Below are positions 9,412-20,287 of a stretch of 64,000 nt of DNA, piece by piece (the stretch's first letter is position 1; each line of letters starts with the position of its first letter). This stretch comes from Noviherbaspirillum_A sp047237965 (GTDB lineage Bacteria > Pseudomonadota > Gammaproteobacteria > Burkholderiales > Burkholderiaceae_D). The translations under genes and the position numbers were made by a program. The stretch lies in contig NZ_JBDFLX010000002.1 in assembly GCF_047237965.1 (NCBI RefSeq), positions 310,001-374,000 of the forward strand. The letters are read 5' to 3'. Under the pieces are notes generated by a model, which saw nothing but the letters and a program-made list of their open reading frames with translations, ran no database searches and had not been told where the DNA came from.

Positions 9412-9433
9412 CCATCGCGGTAAGGTTTATCCT
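9403..9433 (+). promoter_or_regulatory. CueR-type promoter of copA-cueR
   Basis: The -35 is TTGACC (9403-9408) and the -10 is TATCCT (9428-9433), with a 19-bp spacer. The spacer holds the dyad ACCTTACC-ATCGC-GGTAAGGT (9406-9426). The long spacer with a centred dyad is the hallmark of MerR-family promoters, which the regulator activates by DNA distortion. The sequence closely resembles the Escherichia coli copA promoter. Confidence 0.9.
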
Positions 9434-9457
9434 GCAGGCATGAAACTGGAGAATGCC

Positions 9458-11880
<2,423 letters not shown>

Positions 11881-11884
<4 letters not shown>

Positions 11885-12285
11885 ATATCGGGCAGGCGGC
11901 GGAAGCTTCTGGCGTGACCGCAAAGATGATCCGCTATTACGAGAGCATCGGCCTGATATCGGCCGCAAGCAGGACCGATTCCGGCTACCGGCAATACACC
12001 GACAGGGATGTGCAGACGCTGCGCTTCATCAGGCGCTCGCGCGACCTGGGTTTTTCCATCGAGCGCATCAGGACCCTGCTCGGCCTGTGGGAAGACCGCG
12101 GCCGCAAGAGCGCCGACGTGAAGAAGCTGGCGCGCCAGTACATTGCCGAGCTGGACCGGGATATCGAGAAGCTGCAGACCATACGCAACGAACTGCAGAA
12201 TCTGGCGGACAGCTGCCACGGCGACCAGCGCCCGGACTGCCCGATTCTTGACGAGTTGGCCACCGCGCAGCACGCCTGCCACTGA
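11881..12285 (+). CDS. cueR: MerR-family copper-responsive regulator CueR
   Basis: A 134-aa MerR-type activator. The N-terminal winged helix (MNIGQAAEASGVTAKMIRYY) is followed by a dimerisation helix and a C-terminal metal loop, CHGDQRPDCPILDEL. The two cysteines there, spaced as in CueR, are the Cu(I) ligands. A HACH tail gives a further Cys/His pair. It overlaps copA by ATGA, which implies translational coupling. It very likely acts on the four matching 19-bp-spacer promoters in this window. Confidence 0.95.
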
Positions 12286-12374
12286 TGCTGCGGCATGCTG
12301 CGGCTGACCCGCATGAAAATTTTCCGGAATCCGGACGACGGGCGGCATGCATTGGCCACGCCGCCCTTGCGCTC

Positions 12375-12581
12375 TTAAACTGTTGCGCTTGCCGTCACCG
12401 GATAACCGGCGTCACTGATGGCTGACTTCACCGCATCCAGGCTGGCCTGGCTATCGATGCGCACCTTCTTCGCGGCCAGGTCGACATCGACTCGTGCATT
12501 GCCATCGACCGATTGCACCGACCGGGTCACGCTCCTGGCGCAGCCGCCGCAGGTCATGCCTTCCACTTGCAGTTCATACAT
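12375..12581 (-). CDS. copZ: Copper chaperone CopZ (HMA domain)
   Basis: A 68-aa single heavy-metal-associated domain protein. The metal site is MTCGGC at about residues 9-14. Cytosolic chaperones of this type carry Cu(I) to CopA or to the regulator. Its own CueR-type promoter lies immediately upstream, so it is co-regulated with copA but transcribed separately on the opposite strand. ATG 12581 starts the domain; the longer open frame upstream runs through the promoter. Confidence 0.94.
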   Translation of the reverse strand: MYELQVEGMTCGGCARSVTRSVQSVDGNARVDVDLAAKKVRIDSQASLDAVKSAISDAGYPVTASATV

Positions 12582-12612
12582 GGTGTGTTCTCCTTTACCA
12601 AAATAGGAGTTC

Positions 12613-12643
12613 AATGTAGACCTTCCCGCAATGGGAAGGTCAA
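12613..12643 (-). promoter_or_regulatory. CueR-type promoter of copZ
   Basis: Read on the minus strand, TTGACC (-35, 12638-12643) and TACATT (-10, 12613-12618) are separated by 19 bp. The spacer is centred on the dyad ACCTTCCC-ATTGC-GGGAAGGT. Confidence 0.9.
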
Positions 12644-12746
12644 GCACTGCATGAAAAAACGCCGGGTGCGAGGCTGGTCCATGCAACGTACCTGACGAAA
12701 CGGCCCGGCATCATCATGCCCGCCTGCCCAGCTGAGTCTCCCCGGC

Positions 12747-13070
12747 CTACTGCTGCTTCTCCAGCCGGGTTACGGTAAGCTGGCCATTCGGCTCTTCGGC
12801 CACGAAGTTGATCTTGTCGCCGACTTTGACCTGGTCCAGCATCGCCTTGTCCTTGACGCGGAACACCATCGTCATCGCATCCATGCCCAGATTGGCAAGG
12901 GGACCATGCTTGATCGTCATTTTTCCCGTGCCCTTGTCTATCTTCCTGACTTCGCCGGTCGACATCGCATCGGCCGCGCCTGCGGTTGCCTGCGTTGCCT
13001 GGGCAAGGGCCGCCGGCATGGGCGACAAAGCCAGCGCGGCGAGGAGTGCTGCTGTGGAAAATGCGTTCAT
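12747..13070 (-). CDS. CusF-like periplasmic copper-binding protein
   Basis: A 107-aa protein with a signal peptide ending near ALAQA, followed by a small OB-fold domain of the CusF family. The metal-site region reads IKHGPLANLGMDAMTM. The His and both Met of MTM match the E. coli CusF ligands, but the position of the copper-capping Trp (NWPEMTM in CusF) is a Met here. CusF normally hands Cu(I)/Ag(I) to the CusCBA pump; no CusA or CusB is present in the window. It is the last gene of the periplasmic copper operon. ATG 13070 follows AAGGAA. Confidence 0.85.
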   Translation of the reverse strand: MNAFSTAALLAALALSPMPAALAQATQATAGAADAMSTGEVRKIDKGTGKMTIKHGPLANLGMDAMTMVFRVKDKAMLDQVKVGDKINFVAEEPNGQLTVTRLEKQQ

Positions 13071-13117
13071 GATGAATTCCTTATTCAGTTTCACGAGGTT
13101 GTTGAAGCGTTTCGGGA

Positions 13118-14026
13118 TCACTGCCCAGGCGGAGCGCTGCCGGTCAGGGCAGCGGCAGCAATCAGGACAAGCAGGAGAGCTAGGGATTCGATTCGCAGCA
13201 CCGTAATTACTTTGCGCAGGCCGGCCTGGGAGGCCGCCGCGGCGGGCAGGCCGACCAGCTTGTTGAATCCACCCAGCGCGATAGCGACCAGGACGAGCGC
13301 AAGCTTGAACAACAGGACGTTTCCATATTCCGCGTCAACCAGGTCACGCGGGCTGCCCAGGACGCGGTAGGCGTTATAGGCGCCGCTTGCCAGGATGGCG
13401 GCCAGCGCCGCAGCCGCCCAGTTCGACATCGACGCCAGGTAGGCGGCACGCTCTCCGGACGGTGGCGCATCGTTGGCCAGCACATGGGGAAGCACCAGCC
13501 AGCCGGCGACGAAGACGATGCCCGTCCATAGCGCCATCAGCAGCAAATGCAGCCATTCCACCGCGACGGCGACACTGAACGGCCCTTGTTCAAAGGCGTG
13601 GCCGATGGCGACGCGCGTAGCGGCCACCAGCAGCAGCAAAGCGGCAAGGCTGCCCACATAGGCCTTGCCGGCGTCGGGCCGGTCCAGCAAGCAGTGCGCA
13701 GCCATGGTGACGCCAAGAACGACAAGGGCTGCGACGCCAGCGTGGCCATAGTGGGTGGTTGCCATCATCCGAGCAAAGACGGGCCAGGCATCCAGCCATG
13801 CGACGTCGCCCATCAGGGACGACTCCGTCCAGAGGGACAGGAAGACCGCGGCGGCGCAGACAATCAGCCCCGCCGACATGGCTGACGACAGCCGCTTGCC
13901 GGTAGTCCGCTGCCAGCCCGCGGCCTGCTTCAGTAGCCAGAATCTCGACGCCAGCACGCCGGCTATCCAGGCGAAGCTGGCATTGACCAGCGCCGTTGCC
14001 GCAACCTGCGGAAGCGTCGATTCCAT
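13118..14026 (-). CDS. copD: Copper resistance protein CopD
   Basis: A 302-aa integral membrane protein with about eight hydrophobic helices, of the CopD/PcoD family. Conserved features include HYGHAGVAALVVLG and VEWLHLLLMALWTGIVFV, with membrane-embedded His. It starts just downstream of copC. CopC-CopD pairs are thought to move copper across the inner membrane for cuproenzyme maturation or storage. Confidence 0.9.
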   Translation of the reverse strand: MESTLPQVAATALVNASFAWIAGVLASRFWLLKQAAGWQRTTGKRLSSAMSAGLIVCAAAVFLSLWTESSLMGDVAWLDAWPVFARMMATTHYGHAGVAALVVLGVTMAAHCLLDRPDAGKAYVGSLAALLLLVAATRVAIGHAFEQGPFSVAVAVEWLHLLLMALWTGIVFVAGWLVLPHVLANDAPPSGERAAYLASMSNWAAAALAAILASGAYNAYRVLGSPRDLVDAEYGNVLLFKLALVLVAIALGGFNKLVGLPAAAASQAGLRKVITVLRIESLALLLVLIAAAALTGSAPPGQ

Positions 14027-14029
14027 GGC

Positions 14030-14401
14030 TCACTTCACAGTGAAGGCGTAATTGCCCTTGCGCCGGTGGCCGTCGTGCCCGACGCTGACATACTCGACCT
14101 TGTACTTGCCCGGCGCGAGAGCCGGCACGGACAGCTTCATGACGGATGGGTCGGCAGCATCCATGCTCGCCTTGTCGGCGGTGACTTCCCTGCCGGTGCT
14201 GTCGAACAGCCTGGCATTGCTGAAGCCCGCTTCCAGCTTTTCGTTGAACTGCAGGGATATTTCCTTTGGTGCAGTGGTGACTACCGCATCCTTTGCTGGT
14301 GAAGCGCTTTTGAGCGTCGCATGCGCCCACGCGGATGAAAAGCCTGCCATTGCGGCGGAGGCGAGGAGTGCGGAAAGAACGGATTGTTGAAATGCCTTCA
14401 T
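14030..14401 (-). CDS. copC: Periplasmic copper-binding protein CopC
   Basis: A 123-aa protein with a signal peptide cleaved after SSAWA, so the mature protein begins HATLKSASP. That N-terminal His is a Cu(II) ligand in CopC proteins. The fold is the CopC/YobA beta-sandwich, with a VGHDGH loop near the C-terminus providing further ligands. It has no Met-rich Cu(I) loop, so it probably binds only one Cu(II). It lies between the multicopper oxidase and copD. Confidence 0.92.
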   Translation of the reverse strand: MKAFQQSVLSALLASAAMAGFSSAWAHATLKSASPAKDAVVTTAPKEISLQFNEKLEAGFSNARLFDSTGREVTADKASMDAADPSVMKLSVPALAPGKYKVEYVSVGHDGHRRKGNYAFTVK

Positions 14402-14428
14402 CTGAAATCCCTGGCTATTGGTCGACAA

Positions 14429-15796
14429 TTAGTGATGATGGCCTTGCGGCTTCCTGACGTTGAGTTCCACGCCGGAAGCCGGCGTCCTTGCCTGTGGCGC
14501 TTGCGCCGCCGCTGGCGTGTCGCCGGTCCATTCATAGGCAACGGTGCCCGGAGGATGCTTGTACCAGCCCGGGTCGCTGTAATCACCGGGCTTCTGGTTT
14601 TTGCGGATTTTCACGGTAGTGAACATGCCGCCCATTTCGATGTTCCCGAACGGCCCTTCGCCGGTCATCATCGGCAGGGTATTGTCCGGCAGCGGCATCT
14701 CCATGCTACCCATCGACCCGCCGCGTTCGCCCATGGCCATGTAGTCAGGCACCAGCTTGTTGATCTTCTCGGCGACGCCCCTCTGGTCGACGCCGATCAT
14801 CGTCGGCACGTTATGCCCCATCGCGTTCATGGTGTGATGCGACTTGTGGCAGTGAAAAGGCCAGTCGCCCGGCTCGTCGGCGATGAATTCGATGGCCTTC
14901 ATCTGGCCGACGCCAAGATCCGTCGTGACCTCGGGCCAGCGGCCCTCCGGTCGTATCCAGCCGCCATCGGTGCCGGTCGTGACGAACTCGTGGCCGTGCA
15001 GGTGGAACGGATGATTGGTCATGGTCAGGTTGCCGATGCGAATGCGCACCCGGTCGCCCTGGCGCACATTCATCGAGTCGATGCCCGGGAATACCCGGGT
15101 ATTGATGGTCCAGAGGTTGAAGTCGAGCATGGTGGATGTCTTGGGCGTGTAGCTGCCGGGTTCGATGTCGTAATTGCCGAGCAGGAAAACGAAATCCCGG
15201 TCGGCGCGCATGAAGTCCGGGTTCTTCGGATGCGTGACCCAGAAGCCCATCAGGCCCATCGCCATCTGCACCATCTCGTCGGCGTGCGGATGATACATGA
15301 AGGTCCCGGGCCGCCTGGCGATGAATTCATAGACGAAGGTCTTGCCCGGCGGGATGGCGGGCTGGGTCAGGCCGGCGACGCCATCCATGCCATTCGGCAG
15401 GCGCTGCCCATGCCAGTGGATGCTGTGCGCCTCGGGCAGCTTGTTGGTCACGAAGATGCGCACCCGGTCGCCTTCGACGACTTCAATGGTCGGGCCGGGC
15501 GACTGCCCGTTGTATCCCCACAGGTTGGCCTTCATGCCGGGAGCGAATTCCCGGACCACCGGTTCGGCGACCAGGTGGAATTCCTTGACGCCGCCGTTCA
15601 TCCTCCAGGGCAGGGACCAGCCGTTCAGGGTGACGACCGGGTTATACGGCCGGCCGTTGGGCGGCGCCAGCGGCGCCTGGGTGGCTGCGCTGGTCATGAT
15701 TGCCGCTTCCGGCAGGGAGGCCGCGCCGACACGGCTGACGACCCCGGCGCCGACCATGGTGGCGGCGCTGGCCAGGAAATTTCTACGTGACACCAT
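14429..15796 (-). CDS. Periplasmic multicopper oxidase (cuprous-oxidase type)
   Basis: A 455-aa protein. The N-terminus MVSRRNFLASAATMVGAG is a twin-arginine-type signal. All four copper-ligand motifs are present: HWHG, HPHADEM, HPFHLHGHEF and HCHKSHHTMNAMG. These form one T1 and one T2/T3 centre. Such oxidases convert Cu(I) to less toxic Cu(II) in the periplasm. It is shorter than Pseudomonas CopA (about 600 aa) and lacks its long Met-rich repeats. A GHHH-like His tail (QGHHH) ends the protein. Confidence 0.94.
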   Translation of the reverse strand: MVSRRNFLASAATMVGAGVVSRVGAASLPEAAIMTSAATQAPLAPPNGRPYNPVVTLNGWSLPWRMNGGVKEFHLVAEPVVREFAPGMKANLWGYNGQSPGPTIEVVEGDRVRIFVTNKLPEAHSIHWHGQRLPNGMDGVAGLTQPAIPPGKTFVYEFIARRPGTFMYHPHADEMVQMAMGLMGFWVTHPKNPDFMRADRDFVFLLGNYDIEPGSYTPKTSTMLDFNLWTINTRVFPGIDSMNVRQGDRVRIRIGNLTMTNHPFHLHGHEFVTTGTDGGWIRPEGRWPEVTTDLGVGQMKAIEFIADEPGDWPFHCHKSHHTMNAMGHNVPTMIGVDQRGVAEKINKLVPDYMAMGERGGSMGSMEMPLPDNTLPMMTGEGPFGNIEMGGMFTTVKIRKNQKPGDYSDPGWYKHPPGTVAYEWTGDTPAAAQAPQARTPASGVELNVRKPQGHHH

Positions 15797-15810
15797 CGCT
15801 GTTCCTTTAA

Positions 15811-17229
15811 TTAATGTTGAGGCTGGGCTTCCGTGAAAGCCTGGCCGCGTATTTCGGTGGAGCCGCCGCTGCCATTGCCATTGATGGCGGCCTGCAGGTT
15901 GGTCTCGGCAATCCAGAAGTCCCGCTGCGCTTCGATGGCGGCATTGACGCTGCTCACCTGCGCGCGCGAGTCGGTCAGCAGTTCGAAGACGCTGGCAAGC
16001 ATGCCGTTGTAGCGCAGCAGCACCTCGTCCGAAATGCGCTTGCGCAGAGGCACCACTTCATCGCGGTAATGCTTCGCGATGTCATATCGGGTGCGGTATG
16101 CGGAGTAGGCTTCCCGTACTTCCGAGCGTGCCCGGATCGCCGTATCTGCAGTCTGCTGAACCGCCTGCATGTAGATCGCCTCTGCCCGGGCGCGGCGCGC
16201 CGTGCCCCAGTCGAACAGCGGAAGCGCCAGTTCTATTTCATAGCCATTCTGTCGCGGCGCGCCGGTCTGGCTCTTGTTCGCATAGCCGAGTTCAAGCACA
16301 TTGATAAAGCCCGTTGCGCGGGTCAGCCCCAGCGCGGCCGCCGTCGCCGATGCGCCCTGCCTGGCGATCTGCACGTCGAGGCGCTGCTGCATGGCGCGCG
16401 CCTCGGCATCGGTCCCATCATTGGGCGCCTTGGGCAGGTCCGGCAGCCGGTCCGGAATCCTGTAGTCGATCGCGGCGCCCCACAAGCCGAGCAGGCGGGT
16501 CAGCTGCTCCCGCGCCGCCGTGGCGTTATGCCGGGTTCTGGCCAGCTGCGTCGTCGCATCCGCATAGAAGGCCTGCTCGCGGGCCTGGTCGAGCTTGCTC
16601 CAGTTGCCGACCCTGCTCATGCGCCGCGCGAGCTCGGCGCCGGCTTCCGCGGCATTGACGACCTGTTCGGCGTATTGCACGGACTGCTGCGCGCCGACCG
16701 CGTTGAAGTAGGCCCGCCTGGTATCCGCCGCCAGCCGAACCGCCTGGGCGGCGGTCTGCAGCTTGGCCTGTTCGAAACGGCGGCTTTCTATGCCGGTGCG
16801 CAATGGCAGCGTCAGCAGGCCAACGAAGTCGAACAGGATGCTGCGGTCGATGTCGACTTCGTCGCCGCCGCGCATTCGTCCAAATGAAAAGCCGGGATTG
16901 CGAAGGCGGCCCGCCTGGACCAGGTTGGCTTCGGCAATGCCCAGTCCGGCAAAAGCAGCCTGCAGGCCCTTGTTGTTGGCCAGGGCGATCCGGACGGCGG
17001 TGTCGGGCGTCAGCGGCTGTGCCAGAAGCTGGCTGACCGCGGCTTCGCTTGCCGCGCTCTCGGCGGCGGATTTGTCACGCTGCACACTCAGGCCGGTACG
17101 TTCCCTGGTCAGGGCAGAAACGGAATCCAGTCCGCCGTCCCTGGAGAAGGTTGCGCAGCCTGTCAGGACCAGGGCCGACAACGCGATGGCAAGCGGTTTT
17201 ACGCCTCCTGCATTTCGGTGTATGGGCAT
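15811..17229 (-). CDS. TolC/CusC-family outer-membrane efflux lipoprotein
   Basis: A 472-aa outer-membrane factor. The lipobox LVLTGC near residue 22 makes it a lipoprotein, as in CusC/NodT members. The rest shows the two long alpha-helical repeats of TolC, for example LARTRHNATAAREQLTRLLG. ATG 17229 has AAGGAA upstream; the longer open frame upstream is spurious. It sits in a copper operon with no RND pump or membrane-fusion gene, so its partner is not evident. Confidence 0.9.
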   Translation of the reverse strand: MPIHRNAGGVKPLAIALSALVLTGCATFSRDGGLDSVSALTRERTGLSVQRDKSAAESAASEAAVSQLLAQPLTPDTAVRIALANNKGLQAAFAGLGIAEANLVQAGRLRNPGFSFGRMRGGDEVDIDRSILFDFVGLLTLPLRTGIESRRFEQAKLQTAAQAVRLAADTRRAYFNAVGAQQSVQYAEQVVNAAEAGAELARRMSRVGNWSKLDQAREQAFYADATTQLARTRHNATAAREQLTRLLGLWGAAIDYRIPDRLPDLPKAPNDGTDAEARAMQQRLDVQIARQGASATAAALGLTRATGFINVLELGYANKSQTGAPRQNGYEIELALPLFDWGTARRARAEAIYMQAVQQTADTAIRARSEVREAYSAYRTRYDIAKHYRDEVVPLRKRISDEVLLRYNGMLASVFELLTDSRAQVSSVNAAIEAQRDFWIAETNLQAAINGNGSGGSTEIRGQAFTEAQPQH

Positions 17230-17240
17230 TCTTGTTTTCC

Positions 17241-17567
17241 TTAATGATGATGACTGCCGTGCCCGGCGTTCGGGCCAGCCGGCGCAGGCGCAGCGAGGGG
17301 CGCTGCGGCAGGCGCATCGGTTTGGGACGCCCCATGCCCGGCATGCGTGTCCTGGCCTGCAACTGCCTGATTGGCGGTGCGCCAGGTTTCGTCCGGGGAG
17401 CCTTGCTCGTCGGACGCGGCGCGGTAGTCGCTGAACGCCGAGACATACCGCGAGGCTGGAACGGGTGCGTCCGGGTCGGCAGGGCCGGTTTGCGGTGCTT
17501 GCTGCGCCAGGGCGGCGAGCGGCAGGAGCGCCAGCGCGGCTACTACGGGCCAATGGGTGAACGACAT
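17241..17567 (-). CDS. Small secreted protein with His-rich C-terminus
   Basis: A 108-aa protein with a signal peptide (MSFTHWPVVAALALLPLAALA) and a low-complexity Ala/Pro region. Its tail, HGSHHH, is preceded by HAGHGAS, and both look metal-binding. I recognise no domain. The position between the first operon gene and the TolC gene, and a GAGG ribosome site, support it as a real gene. It is probably a periplasmic copper buffer, by context only. Confidence 0.7.
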   Translation of the reverse strand: MSFTHWPVVAALALLPLAALAQQAPQTGPADPDAPVPASRYVSAFSDYRAASDEQGSPDETWRTANQAVAGQDTHAGHGASQTDAPAAAPLAAPAPAGPNAGHGSHHH

Positions 17568-17671
17568 GATTACCTCGAAATCGATAGGGTAGGCGCGCCA
17601 GGGCGCGCAAACCGCACCGGGACGCAGGTCGCCGGGCGAGCGTCGCCCGGCGTACCTGGCTCAGTACGCGA

Positions 17672-18097
17672 TCAAGCGGTAATGCGTTTGGGAGGACGTT
17701 CCAGGCCGCCCGGCACCACGCTGGCAAGCGGGAGCGGCTGGGAAGCGACTGCGGGCAGGGAGCCGCGGCAGGATGAAATCGCATCCGTTGCACACGGCGG
17801 GGCGACGGCTCCCACGCAGCAGTTTGCGCAGGCACTGCAGGCCGAGTGCGGATGTTTTGCGTCAGATGGCTTGTCAGGCGACGGCTTCACTGCTGTGCCG
17901 TCGTCTGCCGCAGCAGCATGCGCCGTATGCATGGGCTCATCTTCATGATGATGATGGGATTGCATGGCGATTGCGACGCCGCTTGAACCGTTCAGTCCCG
18001 TCGGGCCGCAGGCGGTCTTCATGACGGCAGCTATCCCCTGGAAGGGCAGTGCGGCCAGCAGCAGCCAGAGCAGAAGGGTCTTCAGGAAACGGTTCAT
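17672..18097 (-). CDS. Small secreted His/Cys-rich protein, first gene of the copper operon
   Basis: A 141-aa protein with an N-terminal membrane or signal segment (FLKTLLLWLLLAALPFQGIA). It has an SHHHHEDE cluster and a Cys-rich stretch, CSACANCC, plus three more Cys downstream. This pattern resembles the DUF2946-type small proteins found with metal-resistance genes. It begins about 45 bp after a CueR-type promoter, so it heads the seven-gene operon running to the CusF-like gene. Binding of copper is inferred from composition and regulation. Confidence 0.75.
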   Translation of the reverse strand: MNRFLKTLLLWLLLAALPFQGIAAVMKTACGPTGLNGSSGVAIAMQSHHHHEDEPMHTAHAAAADDGTAVKPSPDKPSDAKHPHSACSACANCCVGAVAPPCATDAISSCRGSLPAVASQPLPLASVVPGGLERPPKRITA

Positions 18098-18147
18098 TTA
18101 TTCACTTTACTATTCCGTGCGGCATTCCTTCCACCGCACCGGCTCGC

Positions 18148-18178
18148 ATTCTAAGCTTTCCTACGAAGGGAAGGTCAA
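18148..18178 (-). promoter_or_regulatory. CueR-type promoter of the periplasmic copper operon
   Basis: On the minus strand TTGACC (18173-18178) and TAGAAT (18148-18153) are separated by 19 bp. The dyad is imperfect (CTTCCC / GGAAAG). The -10 is closer to consensus than in the other three sites, so basal activity may be higher. Confidence 0.85.
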
Positions 18179-18332
18179 GCGATTTTTCGACTGATCAGGC
18201 TGGCGGAGGTTTTTGGATGCATCACCCGCAAACATTGACGGTGCGGTGCGGTGCGCTGCTCGTGCAAGGCAAGGCACGCGCCGCTACCTAAAATGTAGAC
18301 TTGCAGGGTACAGGCGTGTCACCCCGATGCGC

Positions 18333-18363
18333 TTGACCTTCCCACCGCGGGAAGGCGTAAGGT
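18333..18363 (+). promoter_or_regulatory. CueR-type promoter of the DUF411 gene
   Basis: TTGACC (18333-18338) and TAAGGT (18358-18363) with a 19-bp spacer around CCTTCCC-ACC-GCGGGAAGG. It is divergent from the periplasmic copper operon; the 306-bp region 18098-18403 between the two genes holds these two promoters and nothing else that I can support. Confidence 0.85.
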
Positions 18364-18403
18364 ATTGGCACCTTTCACCAGCCAAGTCCACAACGGAGCG
18401 AAA

Positions 18404-18820
18404 ATGAAGAAGTTACTGATAGCAAGCCTGCTTGTCGCCGCATCGACGCTCGCCCATGCCGCGGGCGAATCCATTACCGTCTACAAGGACCCGAACTGCG
18501 GCTGCTGCAGCGCGTGGATCGAGCATCTGCGTGAAGCCGGCTACAAGGTGAAGTCAGTCGACTCCGGCGATATGGCCGCCGTGAAGAAGCGCCTTGGCGT
18601 GCCCGAGAGCCTGGAGTCCTGCCACACCGGCGTGGTGGACGCGTCGGGCCAGGTCGTGGAAGGGCATGTGCCCGCCACCGCGCTGGCGAAACTGATTGCC
18701 GCGCCCGCGGTGAAGGGCGTGGCGGTGCCGGGAATGCCTTCCAACTCGCCCGGCATGGGCAAGATGAACGGCAAGCTCGTCACCGTCGACTTTGCAGGCA
18801 AGCAGTTCTCGAAGGATTAG
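18404..18820 (+). CDS. DUF411 secreted metal-binding protein (CopG-like)
   Basis: A 138-aa protein with a signal peptide (MKKLLIASLLVAASTLAHA) followed by a thioredoxin-like DUF411 domain. The family signature YKDPNCGCCSAWIEHL gives a CxCC motif near residue 29, and ESCHTGVV supplies a third conserved Cys. Homologues occur in copper and silver resistance clusters, where they are thought to handle periplasmic Cu(I). It has its own CueR-type promoter. Confidence 0.92.
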   Translation: MKKLLIASLLVAASTLAHAAGESITVYKDPNCGCCSAWIEHLREAGYKVKSVDSGDMAAVKKRLGVPESLESCHTGVVDASGQVVEGHVPATALAKLIAAPAVKGVAVPGMPSNSPGMGKMNGKLVTVDFAGKQFSKD

Positions 18821-19002
18821 GCAGCCGCGGCGGGCATGACCGGCCCGCTGGCTCGGGTGCTGGTCCACCAGGCCGCTGCCCATTCATAAGCAATTCTTTT
18901 GAATTGATATGAAATATGAATTTTCCCAATGCGACGGGTTGATGTCTAATGGCCCTTTTCCGGCATTGCTTTCGAACGCCGGCGTGGACAAAAGGAATCG
19001 GC

Positions 19003-20265
19003 ATGCACCCTCATCACTACGACGTTGCCATCATCGGCGCCGGCATTGGCGGCCTGACCCTGGCGCTTAGCCTGCACCAGCAGGGCATTTCCTGCCGCGT
19101 GTTCGAGGCGGCGCAGCAAATCCGTCCGCTGGGCGCCGGCGTCAACCTCTTGCCGCATGCCGTGCGGGTGATGGATGAGCTGGGCCTGGCCGGACGCCTG
19201 GCCGAGGTGGCGGTCACGACCAAGGAGTCCATCTTCTTCAACAAGTTCGGCCAGTTCGTCTACAGCGAGCCGGCCGGACGTGACGCCGGTTATGCCTGGC
19301 CGCAGTTCTCTATCCATCGCGGCGACCTGCAGATGGTGCTGCTCGATGCCGTGCATGAGCGGCTGGGCAAGGAGGCGGTGCAGCTCGGCTGGCGCTGCCT
19401 GGGCGTCGAGCAGGATGATGCCGGCGTCATCGTGCGTTTCGACGACGGCGAAGGACATGAACGCGAGCCCGCCCGCGCCGCGCTGGCGGTGGCCTGCGAC
19501 GGCATCCATTCGGCGGTGCGCAAGCAGTTCTATCCCGACGAGGGCGCGCCGCGTTATTCCGGCGTGAACATGTGGCGCGGCACCACGGTGCTGCCGCCTT
19601 TCCTGTCGGGGGCCAGCATGGTGCGCGCCGGCTGGCTGTCGGTGGGCAAGATGGTGATCTACCCGATCCGCAACAATGTCGACGGCCAGGGCAGGCAGCT
19701 GGTCAACTGGGTGGCCGAGATCGAGGCGCCGCAGCCCGCGCGCCGCGACTGGAATCGTGGCGGCCGTCTGGAAGACTTCTTCCCCGCCTTCGCCGACTGG
19801 CATTTCGACTGGCTGGACGTGGCCGCCATGCTGCAGGCCACCGAGACCATCCTGGAATATCCGATGGTGGACCAGGACCCGCTGCCGAAATGGAGCTTTG
19901 GCCGCGTGACGCTGTTGGGGGATGCTGCCCATCCCATGGTGCCGCGCGGCTCCAACGGCGCCGGCCAGGCCATCCTCGACGGCCCCAGCCTGGCGCAGCA
20001 GATCCGCACCTTCGGCGCGACCGCGAAGGCGCTGGAGGAATATGAACGCATCCGCCTGAAGGCGACGGGCGAAGTGGTGCTGATGAACCGGGTGGCGCCG
20101 CCGGACGCCATCCTGCAGACCGTGCATGAACTGACCGGCGGCAAGCCGTTCAACCGCATCGAGGACGTGATCAGCCGCGAAGAGCTGCAGGCGGTGTCGA
20201 ACCGCTACAAGCAGGTGGCCGGCTTCAGCGTGAACGCACTGTCCCAGTCCGCGCCGGCTCGCTGA
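19003..20265 (+). CDS. PhzS-like FAD-dependent monooxygenase
   Basis: A 420-aa class A flavoprotein hydroxylase. The FAD-binding GxGxxG is IIGAGIGGLTLAL at residues 9-21, and the second FAD motif is LLGDAAHPMVPRGSNGAGQA near 305. EIRPLGVGIN-like and SIHRGDLQM segments (IRPLGAGVN and SIHRGDLQMVLL here), MWRGTT and YPMVDQDPLP strongly resemble PhzS, the phenazine hydroxylase, rather than salicylate hydroxylases. No phenazine genes are nearby, so the substrate is unknown. ATG 19003 follows AAAGGAA; an upstream ATG at 18949 lacks one. A LysR gene and a Bug gene follow in the same direction. Confidence 0.88.
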   Translation: MHPHHYDVAIIGAGIGGLTLALSLHQQGISCRVFEAAQQIRPLGAGVNLLPHAVRVMDELGLAGRLAEVAVTTKESIFFNKFGQFVYSEPAGRDAGYAWPQFSIHRGDLQMVLLDAVHERLGKEAVQLGWRCLGVEQDDAGVIVRFDDGEGHEREPARAALAVACDGIHSAVRKQFYPDEGAPRYSGVNMWRGTTVLPPFLSGASMVRAGWLSVGKMVIYPIRNNVDGQGRQLVNWVAEIEAPQPARRDWNRGGRLEDFFPAFADWHFDWLDVAAMLQATETILEYPMVDQDPLPKWSFGRVTLLGDAAHPMVPRGSNGAGQAILDGPSLAQQIRTFGATAKALEEYERIRLKATGEVVLMNRVAPPDAILQTVHELTGGKPFNRIEDVISREELQAVSNRYKQVAGFSVNALSQSAPAR

Positions 20266-20287
20266 CGCAGGTGTTCGCGGTGCCCGC

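Noticed and set aside
12286..12374. Terminator between cueR and copZ
   Set aside because: Only short imperfect complementarity (GGCGGC/GCCGCC); no reliable stem or T-run.
17230..17835. Long 202-residue extension upstream of the TolC-family gene
   Set aside because: Arg/Ala/Pro-rich shadow of two oppositely framed small genes; the lipobox signal peptide starts at 17229.
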